In this document: positions 1 to 7,862 of the stretch, in pieces
Layout of the letters: the number at the start of each line of letters is the position of its first letter
How positions within the stretch are numbered: position 1 is the stretch's first letter
DNA from: Pseudomonas sp. S09G 359
Lineage (GTDB): Bacteria; Pseudomonadota; Gammaproteobacteria; Pseudomonadales; Pseudomonadaceae
Length of the DNA: 64,000 nt
Reading direction: 5' to 3'
NCBI RefSeq assembly: GCF_002843605.1
Contig: NZ_CP025263.1
Span: forward strand, 576,501 to 640,500
Program-made: the position numbers and the translations under genes
The notes under the pieces: generated by a model
The model's database searches: none
What the model was told of the DNA's origin: nothing
What the model saw: only the letters and a program-made list of their open reading frames with translations

Positions 1-839
1 TCAAGGACACCGGCAAGCTGGCCTTCGCTGGCGGCTGTGCGCTGAACGTCAAGCTGAACCAGAAAATTATTGCCCGTGACGACGTCAAAGAGCTGTTCGT
101 GCAGCCCGCTTCCGGCGACGCCGGCACTGCGGTCGGTGCGGCGGCCTATGTGTCCCACGCCCGTGGTGTACCGGTGGAGAAGATGGAACACGTCTATCTC
201 GGCCCGTCCTACAGCAACGAAGACGTGATTGCCGCGTGCGCCAAGCACGAGAGCAAGCCGAACTGGCGCAAGATCGAAAACATGCCCCAGCGCATTGCCA
301 AGATCATGGTCGACGGCAACCCGGTGGCCTGGTTCCAGGGCCGCATGGAGTTTGGCCCGCGTGCGTTGGGCGGGCGTTCGATCATCGGTTGCCCAAGTGC
401 TACCGGCGTGGCGGATCGCATCAACCACCAGATCAAGTTCCGCGAGCGCTGGAGGCCTTTCTGCCCGTCGATGCTCGACACCGTTGCGCCGCAGATGATC
501 AAGGTCGATCACCCGGCGCCGTTCATGACCTTCACCTTTGAAGTGTCGGAAGAGTGGAAGACCCGCGTGCCGGAAGTGGTGCATGAAGACGGCACCTCAC
601 GTGCCCAGGTGCTCAAGCGCGAATACAACCCGCGCTACTACGACATGATGAAAGAACTCGAAGTGCTGACCGGCAACGGCGTGTCCCTGAACACCTCGCT
701 CAACCGTCGTGGCGAAGCGATGATCTGCTCGCCGACCGACGCGCTGAACATGTTCTTCGGCTCCGACCTGCAGTACCTGATCATGGAAGACATCCTGGTC
801 GTCAAAGACGGCGTGGACCCTTATGACGCGCTCGGCTGA
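1..839 (+). CDS. carbamoyltransferase, C-terminal part (5' end outside window)
   Basis: The reading frame is already open at the left edge (codons from base 3) and ends with TGA at 837-839, so only about the last 278 residues are seen. The segment FGPRALGGRS (near base 350) and the stretch ending in NTSLNRRGEAM are typical of the C-terminal domain of the NodU/CmcH carbamoyltransferase family. These enzymes move a carbamoyl group from carbamoyl phosphate to a sugar or other hydroxyl. Its place at the head of LPS core glycosyltransferase genes matches the carbamoyltransferase that decorates the heptose of the Pseudomonas inner core (PA5005 position). The next gene starts inside its last 17 bases, so the two are probably co-translated. 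Substrate is inferred from context; family assignment is firm. Confidence 0.9.
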   Translation, partial: KDTGKLAFAGGCALNVKLNQKIIARDDVKELFVQPASGDAGTAVGAAAYVSHARGVPVEKMEHVYLGPSYSNEDVIAACAKHESKPNWRKIENMPQRIAKIMVDGNPVAWFQGRMEFGPRALGGRSIIGCPSATGVADRINHQIKFRERWRPFCPSMLDTVAPQMIKVDHPAPFMTFTFEVSEEWKTRVPEVVHEDGTSRAQVLKREYNPRYYDMMKELEVLTGNGVSLNTSLNRRGEAMICSPTDALNMFFGSDLQYLIMEDILVVKDGVDPYDALG

Positions 840-1953
840 CCGCCACGTCCTGCAGTTCTGCCACGGCTATGACGGGCCGTTTCTGGATTGCGCGCGGCAG
901 TACGCCAGTTTGTTCGCAGGCTCCGGCTACAAGGTGACCACGGTGTTCCTCACCGGGGTCGCCGACCCCGAGGTAGCAGCCGGTTGTGCCAGCGATGAAG
1001 TGTTGTTCATGGAATTCAGCTCCAAGGCCATCCGTGGCCTGAAGCTGGGTGCCATCCGTGAGCTGCGCAAGATCGCGGCGTCGCGCAATTTCAGTTTCTG
1101 CATTGCCCACCGTTTCAAGCCGATCTACATCGCGTTGTTGGCCACACGGCTGCCGGTGATTGGCGTGCATCACGCTTTTGGTGACTACCAGCGCCGCAGC
1201 CGCAAGCTGTTTGCCGGTATTTTCCGCAAGCGCCTGAGCCTGCTGGGTGTTTCCGAGGCCGTGCGTGACGACATGCGCCGCTGCCTGCCGGCCTGGCCGG
1301 CAGCCCGTATTCAGACCTTGTATAACCGCATCGATGTCGACGCCTTGCAGGCCATCCAGGTGCCGGTGGAAGAGGCGCGCGACGCCTTGGGCTTGTCGCC
1401 GGATGAATGGGTGGTCGGCAACGTCGGTCGCCTGCATCCGGACAAGGACCAGGCCACGCTGCTCAAGGGTTTTGCCCTGGCGCTGCCGCACTTGCCTGCG
1501 CAAAGCCGCCTGGCGATTCTCGGAAGCGGGCGCCTGGAGCAAGACCTCAAGGCGCTGGCGCGGGAACTGGGGATTGTCGGCAACGTGTTGTTCCTCGGCC
1601 AGGTGCCGGATGCACGCCGGTATTTCCGCGCATTCGATGTGTTTGCCCTGAGTTCCGATCACGAGCCGTTCGGCATGGTGCTGCTGGAAGCCATGGCGGC
1701 CGGCGTGCCCTTGCTGGCCACGGCCTGTGGCGGGGCGCGGGAAGTGGTCGAGGGCGTGGGGATTCTGTTCCCCTTCGGCGATGCCGAGCACCTCGCCCAG
1801 GGGCTGCGGCACCTGGCGGCGATGGACCCGAACCAGCAACGGCAGTGCGCCGAGATGATGCTGGAACGCCTGCGCACGCGGTTCTCGGACCAGGCGGTAC
1901 GCGATACCTTCTGGCAACTGCCGCACGTTATTGAACTGACCGCGGGGGCTTGA
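823..1953 (+). CDS. wapH: GT4-family glycosyltransferase, WapH-like (LPS core)
   Basis: This 376-residue protein has the two-domain GT-B layout. The N-terminal half carries an acceptor-side pattern and the C-terminal half carries VGNVGRLHPDKD and the E-x7-E signature EPFGMVLLEAMAAG typical of GT4 retaining transferases that use nucleotide sugars. The ATG at 823 lies 17 bases inside the carbamoyltransferase gene, and the stop TGA at 1951-1953 overlaps the ATG of the next gene, indicating translational coupling. The locus position between a carbamoyltransferase and a Mig-14-like gene equals that of wapH in P. aeruginosa, where the product adds a glucose to the outer core. The sugar specificity is inferred from synteny only. 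Confidence 0.8.
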   Translation: MTRSADRHVLQFCHGYDGPFLDCARQYASLFAGSGYKVTTVFLTGVADPEVAAGCASDEVLFMEFSSKAIRGLKLGAIRELRKIAASRNFSFCIAHRFKPIYIALLATRLPVIGVHHAFGDYQRRSRKLFAGIFRKRLSLLGVSEAVRDDMRRCLPAWPAARIQTLYNRIDVDALQAIQVPVEEARDALGLSPDEWVVGNVGRLHPDKDQATLLKGFALALPHLPAQSRLAILGSGRLEQDLKALARELGIVGNVLFLGQVPDARRYFRAFDVFALSSDHEPFGMVLLEAMAAGVPLLATACGGAREVVEGVGILFPFGDAEHLAQGLRHLAAMDPNQQRQCAEMMLERLRTRFSDQAVRDTFWQLPHVIELTAGA

Positions 1954-2849
1954 TGCTCAATCGATTTCAAGGCTGGCGCGAGCGCGGCTGGTCCGTCGTC
2001 GACGCGCCTGTGTACAGCGCCGCCTGGCAACGTTTTGGCGGCAGCGTCGCCACCCACCCGCAAGTGATCGAGCGCCTGGCCGGGCTGGCTGACATCCCGG
2101 TGCGTTACTTGGCCTGGGAGCACGGTGGCGAACTGCAAGCGTGCATCGCCACGTGGGGTCGCGACCTGGCTTTGTCCAAGGATGTGCTCAAGCAGCGCGG
2201 CAAAAAGGGCCTGTTCGACCTGGGTAACGCCGAGCTGATCCTGCCTGCCGCGCCTGCGGCCCAGGCGCCGTTGCGTCACCGTGCACGCTACCTGTCGGCC
2301 CTGAATGAAGGCCGTTTCAGCGGCCTCAAGCCCCAGGCCGAGCAACTGGCCATGGCGCGCACCCCGGAAGAGCTGTCGAAGAAATTCCGCTACAACCAGC
2401 GCCGCGAACTGCGTTTGCTCGAGGAGGCCGGTGGCGTGGTGCGTCCGGTCAGCGAGTTTTCCAGTGTCGAACTGGCGGCGATCTACTGCGATTTGTTCCT
2501 GCGCCGTTGGGGCTTTGTCGCCACGGGCGCCGAGCGCATGGCCGAGGTGATCGAACTGCTGCGCGACTGGCTGATCGGTTCGGTGATTTTCCTGAATGAC
2601 GCGCCGATTGCGGTTCAACTGGTATACCGGGTCGAGTCGCCCGAGTGGATCAGCGTGGAGTACGTCAACGGCGGCGTAGACCCTGAAACCCGCGCGTTCA
2701 GCCCGGGCAGCGTGTTGAGTTTCCTCAATACCCAAAGTGCCTGGGAGCAGGCGCGTGAAGTCGGCAAGCCGCTGCGTTTTTCCTTCGGGCGGGCTGACCG
2801 CGAGTACAAGGACCGTTGGTGCAACCCCGTGCCGGTATTGACCGTATGA
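1953..2849 (+). CDS. Mig-14-like protein
   Basis: A 298-residue protein resembling the Mig-14 family, which is linked to antimicrobial-peptide tolerance in Salmonella and Pseudomonas. The middle contains FRYNQRRELRLLEEAGG, and the C-terminal part contains VQLVYRVESPEWISVEYVNGG and FSFGRADREYKDRW, which resemble the acyltransferase fold of GNAT/FemAB-type proteins. No signal peptide or membrane span is evident. The ATG at 1953 shares bases with the upstream TGA (TGATG). The stop TGA at 2847-2849 overlaps the ATG of dnpA at 2846. It is therefore embedded in the LPS operon. Its biochemical activity is not established; the family name rests on remembered similarity and the conserved neighbourhood (PA5003 position). 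Confidence 0.72.
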   Translation: MLNRFQGWRERGWSVVDAPVYSAAWQRFGGSVATHPQVIERLAGLADIPVRYLAWEHGGELQACIATWGRDLALSKDVLKQRGKKGLFDLGNAELILPAAPAAQAPLRHRARYLSALNEGRFSGLKPQAEQLAMARTPEELSKKFRYNQRRELRLLEEAGGVVRPVSEFSSVELAAIYCDLFLRRWGFVATGAERMAEVIELLRDWLIGSVIFLNDAPIAVQLVYRVESPEWISVEYVNGGVDPETRAFSPGSVLSFLNTQSAWEQAREVGKPLRFSFGRADREYKDRWCNPVPVLTV

Positions 2850-4243
2850 GCCGCAAACAGCAATTGCTCAAGCGCCATCGGCGCAACAAACGCATCGGCG
2901 TATTGATCGGCCTGGTGCTGCTGCTGGTGATCGGTATCTGCGTGGCCTGGTGGCTGCCGCTGGTGCTCGGCGTGCTGGCCTGGGCGGCCCATGAGGCGTG
3001 GTTTGCCGACCACCTGTTTTATGCGCCCGGGGAAGACTATCACTACCGTTTTGCGGCGGATGCCGAGGTTGCCGGGGTTCGCCTCGAAGGCGGGCGGCTG
3101 CGGGTGGATGCACCCCTGCCGGCCGATGCGACGCTGGTGCTGGCCATCAAGGTCAAGAGCCGTTGGCTGGGGCGTTTCGTTGACCCCGCGGTTACGATTG
3201 CAGGCGGCGAGAGCCCGGACCGGCAGGCGTTCGAACGTGGCGTGAACGGCGTGCGGTATCTCAACCTCAGTGGTTTGGCGCCCGCCTTGATGGCCGGCGA
3301 GCTGCAGTTACGCGGGCGTTTTTGCTCGCTGCAGGGCGCGCCCAGGCTGTGGGCCTGGGCCAATCCGGATTACTCCGCGCAGCGCGTGATGGTGATCGCG
3401 CCCCACGCCGACGATGCCGAGCTGGCGGCTTTCGGGCTGTACAGCCAGGCCGAAAAACCCTGGATCGTGACCCTCACCGCCGGTGAGATCGAAGCTGAAC
3501 ATTATCAGCAGATGGGCCTGGAGCCGGTCGAAGCCTCGCGACTCAAGGGCCGTCTGCGGGCCTGGGACAGTATCGCCGTGCCGCGTTGGGCCGGTGTGCC
3601 CGAGGCGCATTGCGTGCAATTGGGCTACTTCTGCCTGCAGTTGCCGGCGATGCGTGCGGCGCCTGACCAGCCGGTTGCTTCGCGCGAGGCTGAGCTGTCG
3701 GATATCCGCCTGTTCCGCCAATTCAACCCTTTTGCATTACCTGCAGACCATGACGGCCTGCCCACCTGGAATAACTTGCTGGCCGATTTGCGCCAATTGC
3801 TGCTGACGGCGCGGCCTGAAGTGGTCGTGTTGCCGCACCCGGTCATCGACCCGCACCCCGACCACATCTGCGCCCATGCCGCGGTGATCGAGGCCCTGCA
3901 AGGGCTGGAGTGGCAGCCGACGACCGTATTGGGTTACGCCAACCACCTGCATGACAACGACCGTTGGCCCATGGGCGATGCGGGCGCCGGTATTGCCTTG
4001 CCGCCGGTGTTCGACGCCGCGCAGGAACTGTGGCCGTGCAGCCTGCCGCTGTCGCTGGCACAGCAACGCGACAAGGCGATGGCGCTGGGCATGATGCATG
4101 ACCTGCAACCCGCGCCGCCCTTCAAACGGCGCGTACGTCGGTGGTTGCAGCGCGTATTGGCGGGGCGTGCACGCTCGCCTTACGGTGAGAACGAGTTTTT
4201 CCGCAAGGCCGTACGACGGCATGAGTTGTTCTGGCGTTTGTAA
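2846..4243 (+). CDS. dnpA: PIG-L family de-N-acetylase DnpA
   Basis: A 465-residue protein starting at the ATG that overlaps the mig-14 stop. A basic N-terminus (RKQQLLKRHRRNKR) precedes a hydrophobic stretch at about residues 18-45, so the protein is probably anchored in the inner membrane. A divergent beta-rich segment follows, then a PIG-L/LmbE metal-dependent deacetylase domain. Visible metal-site motifs are APHADDAE near residue 184 and HPDH near residue 336. P. aeruginosa DnpA (PA5002) lies at the same place in the LPS core cluster and influences antibiotic persistence; its likely role is removal of an N-acetyl group from a core sugar. An upstream in-frame start at 2816 lies inside mig-14 and is less likely. 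Confidence 0.83.
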   Translation: MSRKQQLLKRHRRNKRIGVLIGLVLLLVIGICVAWWLPLVLGVLAWAAHEAWFADHLFYAPGEDYHYRFAADAEVAGVRLEGGRLRVDAPLPADATLVLAIKVKSRWLGRFVDPAVTIAGGESPDRQAFERGVNGVRYLNLSGLAPALMAGELQLRGRFCSLQGAPRLWAWANPDYSAQRVMVIAPHADDAELAAFGLYSQAEKPWIVTLTAGEIEAEHYQQMGLEPVEASRLKGRLRAWDSIAVPRWAGVPEAHCVQLGYFCLQLPAMRAAPDQPVASREAELSDIRLFRQFNPFALPADHDGLPTWNNLLADLRQLLLTARPEVVVLPHPVIDPHPDHICAHAAVIEALQGLEWQPTTVLGYANHLHDNDRWPMGDAGAGIALPPVFDAAQELWPCSLPLSLAQQRDKAMALGMMHDLQPAPPFKRRVRRWLQRVLAGRARSPYGENEFFRKAVRRHELFWRL

Positions 4244-4254
4244 AAGGGAAAGTC

Positions 4255-5211
4255 ATGAAAGTTTTGTTTCTGGTGCAGAAAGAACAGCGCGCTATCCTCG
4301 ATCGCCTGTACGAAGGCATTGCCGCGCACTGCGAGTGTGATACCCGCTGGCTGAGCAGTGATGAGCAGCGCAACCTGCGCGGGTACTTCAAGCGTGAGGT
4401 CGACGTGACCCGCTATGACCGCATCGTGTTCTTCCTGCGTTTCAAGCAGGAAATCCGCCAGGTGGGGTTTATCCGTACGATCCCGAACCTGGTGATCCTC
4501 GAGCACGACGCCTACCAGAACTACATCCCTTGCAAATACACCGGCAAGTTCAGCGCGCATTACCGCCGCTTGCCATGGGTGCGGGTGATCAGCTCCGGCC
4601 ATAGGGTGACCGAGCGCCTGCGCGCTGAAGGCTTTGACGCGGTATTCGTGCCCAAGGGTTATGATCAGGCATTGCTGCAGCCGCAGGAACGCGAGCGCGA
4701 CATCGAGCTGGCATTTGTCGGCAGTACCAACAGCGTGGCCTATAGTGGTCGCAAGGCGTTGCTCGATGAGCTGGCGCAAGTTGAACCTTTGGTCGTCACG
4801 CGCACCAAATCCGGTGAGGAATATTGCGCTACCCTCAATCGGATTCGTTTTTTCGTCAGTGCCGATGTGGGCATGGGCGAATACATGATCAAGAATTTTG
4901 AGGCCATGGCCTGTGGCTGCGTGCTGCTGGCGTTTGACCAGGGGGCGTCGGAAAACGAGGCTCTTGGCTTCAAGGACATGGTCAATGTGGTGTTCTACAA
5001 GGATATCCCGCAGTTGCAGGAAAAACTGTCCGTATTGCGGGCCGATCCGCAACTGGCGGCAGATATTGCGCGCAATGGGCAGGCGCTGGTGGTCAGCCAG
5101 TACAGTTTTGCCCGTATCGGCCAACGTATTGTCGAAGTGCTCCAGCCGCCCCTGCGTCCCCGTGGGCCGCTGAGCTTGCTGGAAAGGTTGCGCCTTGGAC
5201 TGGGCGTTTGA
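4255..5211 (+). CDS. ssg: cell-surface glycan glycosyltransferase Ssg
   Basis: A 318-residue cytosolic GT-B type glycosyltransferase. The N-terminus MKVLFLVQKEQRAILDRLY is characteristic, and the C-terminal nucleotide-sugar half includes ELAFVGSTNS and KNFEAMACGCVLLAFDQG, as in glycosyl-transferase group 1 (CgeB-like) proteins. The start has a good ribosome site (AAAGGGA, 7 bases ahead). Synteny with PA5001 (ssg), which affects LPS, exopolysaccharide, phage sensitivity and motility, supports the name. The gene sits 11 bases after dnpA, in the same transcription unit. The exact sugar transferred is unknown. Local G+C seems lower than in the surrounding housekeeping genes. Confidence 0.72.
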   Translation: MKVLFLVQKEQRAILDRLYEGIAAHCECDTRWLSSDEQRNLRGYFKREVDVTRYDRIVFFLRFKQEIRQVGFIRTIPNLVILEHDAYQNYIPCKYTGKFSAHYRRLPWVRVISSGHRVTERLRAEGFDAVFVPKGYDQALLQPQERERDIELAFVGSTNSVAYSGRKALLDELAQVEPLVVTRTKSGEEYCATLNRIRFFVSADVGMGEYMIKNFEAMACGCVLLAFDQGASENEALGFKDMVNVVFYKDIPQLQEKLSVLRADPQLAADIARNGQALVVSQYSFARIGQRIVEVLQPPLRPRGPLSLLERLRLGLGV

Positions 5212-5262
5212 AATCGGCCAGGTGGCTGCAAATAATGGCTATATGATACTATCGAGGCTTGA

Positions 5263-6024
5263 ATGCAATTCTCCGATCAAAGCGACATAACGCTTGTAGT
5301 GACCAGTTGTGGTCGCTTCGATTTGTTGAAACGCACGCTCGACAGCTTCGATCAGTTCAACACTGCGGACATTCGTGAGGTCTTCATTACCGAAGACTCT
5401 GGCGATGAAGCGGTGCGCCGGGCGATCCCCGAGCACTGGCACAGTCATTGCACTTTTTTGATCAATCGCCCGAAACTTGGGCAGTTGGCATCCATTGACC
5501 TGGCCTACGAGCTGGTCAAGACCCCCTACATATTCCATTGCGAAGATGACTGGGCGTTTTATCGACCTGGGTTTGTCGAGGACTCCAAGACGGTACTGGA
5601 GCAGCGCCCCGACATTCTTCAAGTGTGGTTGCGCAACTACGTGTACGACTTGCAGGTGCACAGCCCCTATATCCATCTGGGGCCGCGCGAGGTGGTTGGC
5701 GGGGTGCCGTGTTACCCCTTGCTGTCCGACAAGCCCGAGTGGCAGGGGTTTTCCCTCAACCCGGGCCTGCGGCGCATCAAGGAATACCGGTTGTGTGCAC
5801 CCTATGCAGGGTTCGAGGGTGAGAAGGGCCTTTCCAGGCGTTACGCCGAGCTGAATTTGGCGGCAGTTACCCTTGAAGGTGATGCGGTTCTGCATACCGG
5901 GTTCGGTTTGCATGTGGCGACGGCAGAAGAGCGCTTGACCAAAGCGCGGCGCAAGCGGCGAGAGCGGATCAAGCTGGCAGCCATGCTGGTACTGGGTGTC
6001 GGTATCGGTTGGCTGATCCATTAG
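5263..6024 (+). CDS. GT2-like (GT-A fold) glycosyltransferase with C-terminal membrane tail
   Basis: A 253-residue protein whose N-terminus ITLVVTSCGRFDLLKRTLDS resembles the nucleotide-binding strand of GT-A glycosyltransferases. The acidic motif HCEDDWAF (near residue 97) looks like the DxD-type metal site. The end is basic (KARRKRRERIK) followed by a short hydrophobic stretch (LAAMLVLGVGIGWLI), suggesting a C-terminal membrane anchor. The ATG has GAGG 7 bases ahead. In P. aeruginosa the gene at this place is the rhamnosyltransferase wapR, but I do not see enough to equate them. It probably adds an outer-core or surface sugar. It is also somewhat AT-richer than its neighbours. Confidence 0.68.
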   Translation: MQFSDQSDITLVVTSCGRFDLLKRTLDSFDQFNTADIREVFITEDSGDEAVRRAIPEHWHSHCTFLINRPKLGQLASIDLAYELVKTPYIFHCEDDWAFYRPGFVEDSKTVLEQRPDILQVWLRNYVYDLQVHSPYIHLGPREVVGGVPCYPLLSDKPEWQGFSLNPGLRRIKEYRLCAPYAGFEGEKGLSRRYAELNLAAVTLEGDAVLHTGFGLHVATAEERLTKARRKRRERIKLAAMLVLGVGIGWLIH

Positions 6025-6072
6025 TTATCGATAACAAGCCATCACAACGCCGCATAAGGGTCATTTTTTTCG

Positions 6073-7158
6073 ATGAGTATCCTCAACATCATGTGGGCCG
6101 GTGGTACTGCATTTGCTTCGGTGCAGAAGGTTCATCAGCAGATACTGTCCCACGCCGTCAGCCGGGCACCGGTTGATACGTGGCTGCTTCAAGGCAGTGC
6201 GGAAGGAGGGGAGGCGGCGCTCGAATGGAAGCTTTCCTCCGCCCAGCTCAAGGGGCGGCACCTGTGGAAGTTGCTGACTCCCTGGATGCGCTCACGTTTT
6301 CACAAAGCCCTGCCCGAAACATTGGAGGTGGTGCTGCTGGATGGGGTTGGGGTTGCGCGGGTGATGCTGCCAGTGCTCCAGCGCTTGCCGCAGGTGCGTG
6401 CTGTGGTGGTATTTCATGGCGCCACGCGCCTGCGCCGGGCAGACCAGAAGCTGTTTGACCAGTTTCCGGCTGGGCAGTTGACGTTGGCGGCGGTGTCGCA
6501 AACCCTGGCTGACTCGCTTGAACGTTACCTGCAACGGCCGGTGGCTGTGTTGCGCAGTGCTTTTGACCCGGTTGCCTTTCGTGCTGCCGCGCTGACCCGC
6601 GAGCATGCACGGTTGCGCCTGGACTTGCCGTTGCAAGGTGCGCCGGTGTTGGGTGCGGTGGGGCGGTTGGTTGATGGCAAGGGGTTTGGCTGTTTGCTGG
6701 AGGCGTTCGCCAACGTGTCGGTCGAACAGCCTGACGCGCGCCTGGTGATCATCGGCGAAGGGCCCGCAAGGCCAGCCCTTGAAGCGCGCATCGAGCAGCT
6801 CGGCTTGCAGGGCAACGTGTCGCTGCCGGGCCATCTGCCGGACGCGGCGACGCTTTACCGGGCTTTCGATTGGGTTGCCATTCCGTCGACCCAAGAGGGC
6901 TTGGGCTTGATCCTGCAAGAGGCGGTGATGGCCGGGGTACCGGTATTGACCAGCGAATTGGCGGTGTTTCGCGAGCAATTGGCGGATGCCGGCTGGTACG
7001 CGCCTTCAGACGATGCCCAAGCCTGGGGCAGCCTTATGGCACGCGCCTTCGCCACCTCTGCACACGCGGTGGTCGAGACTCAGTCGCGGGCGCTGGCGCC
7101 GGAACAAGCCTGGAAAGATTTCAGTGAAACCTCCCAGCGGCTGTTCTCATGCCGCTAG
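6073..7158 (+). CDS. GT4-family glycosyltransferase (LPS locus)
   Basis: A 361-residue GT-B protein. The C-terminal domain shows GAVGRLVDGKG, LVIIGEGPARPAL and the E-x7-E signature EGLGLILQEAVMAG, which define a GT4 transferase. The N-terminal half has a donor/acceptor layout like WaaG-type enzymes (VVFHGATRL). The best Shine-Dalgarno candidate (AAGGG) is rather far, about 15 bases from the ATG. Its last 12 bases overlap the end of the oppositely oriented kinase-like gene. It probably acts on the LPS outer core, like the preceding transferases; sugar specificity cannot be read from the sequence. Confidence 0.8.
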   Translation: MSILNIMWAGGTAFASVQKVHQQILSHAVSRAPVDTWLLQGSAEGGEAALEWKLSSAQLKGRHLWKLLTPWMRSRFHKALPETLEVVLLDGVGVARVMLPVLQRLPQVRAVVVFHGATRLRRADQKLFDQFPAGQLTLAAVSQTLADSLERYLQRPVAVLRSAFDPVAFRAAALTREHARLRLDLPLQGAPVLGAVGRLVDGKGFGCLLEAFANVSVEQPDARLVIIGEGPARPALEARIEQLGLQGNVSLPGHLPDAATLYRAFDWVAIPSTQEGLGLILQEAVMAGVPVLTSELAVFREQLADAGWYAPSDDAQAWGSLMARAFATSAHAVVETQSRALAPEQAWKDFSETSQRLFSCR

Positions 7159-7752
7159 CAGTGCCTGCTCCAATGCTTGCATTGGAAAGCGATCGTTCAG
7201 CTTCTCGCGCGCAATATAGCGTGCGAAGTGCTGCAAGTTGCGCCGTGCCAGTTCCGGGTTCAGCGGCGCGCGCAGAAAGCGCATGTCAGCCACGTCGATC
7301 AGCCCCATTTCATTGTCTGGCGTTACGACAATATTGCCCAGGTGCAAGGACCGGAAGTAGATGCCTGCGCCATGCAAGCGGCGGATGAGTGCCACCAGCG
7401 GGCCGAGGTTCGACTCCCATTCAAAGCCTTCCTGATTGGAAATCTGCCGCAGCGTTTCCCCCGGCAACGGGCGATACAACACGGCGGTCATGCCGGGCGC
7501 TGCCAGTTGAAAGAACGCGAGTACGGTCAAGGTGGGGATGCCACGCGCTTGCAGTTGCGCCACGTTGTCGATGAACCGCTTGGAGTAGGGGCGAAACAGT
7601 GCCGACGAAAACAGCCGTTTGCGCCGGAAAAGTTTGAGGATATTTCCGTCAGACAGCAGGTAGACTTTCGGCCCGTAGCTGTCCTTTTCCAGGATTCTGG
7701 CGCCTTCAATCATCGCGGTTAAATCGGCTTGGGCAAGCCTTGAACATTGCAT
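7147..7752 (-). CDS. small kinase-fold protein of the LPS locus (PA4998-like)
   Basis: A 201-residue protein on the minus strand within an otherwise plus-strand cluster. It has an N-lobe segment SYGPKVYLLSDGNILKLFRRK and a C-lobe HGAGIYFRSLHLGN...GLIDVADMRF. These correspond to the catalytic loop and metal-binding loop of RIO/WaaP-like kinases, some of which phosphorylate inner-core heptose. The Asn of LGN and the Asp of LIDVAD are kept, but the position where HxD or GDLHLGN would have the catalytic Asp reads Ser (FRSLHLGN). Start is taken at the ATG at 7752; a longer frame opens at 7872 but would run across the waaL leader and start. The 3' end overlaps the GT4 gene by 12 bases. Confidence 0.72.
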   Translation of the reverse strand: MQCSRLAQADLTAMIEGARILEKDSYGPKVYLLSDGNILKLFRRKRLFSSALFRPYSKRFIDNVAQLQARGIPTLTVLAFFQLAAPGMTAVLYRPLPGETLRQISNQEGFEWESNLGPLVALIRRLHGAGIYFRSLHLGNIVVTPDNEMGLIDVADMRFLRAPLNPELARRNLQHFARYIAREKLNDRFPMQALEQALLAA

Positions 7753-7862
7753 CGTTGGAAAGCCTTGTGGGAGTCGCGGGGCACATTGATCGGTAATAAT
7801 GCCGAAAGTTTTGGGTTTTAACCATGCCGGGTTGGCGGGTTGAACGTTTTCAGGAGCGGGTG

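Noticed and set aside
6024..6035. 12-base palindrome GTTATCGATAAC between two glycosyltransferase genes
   Set aside because: Short and without another copy or a known regulator motif in the neighbourhood; may be chance.
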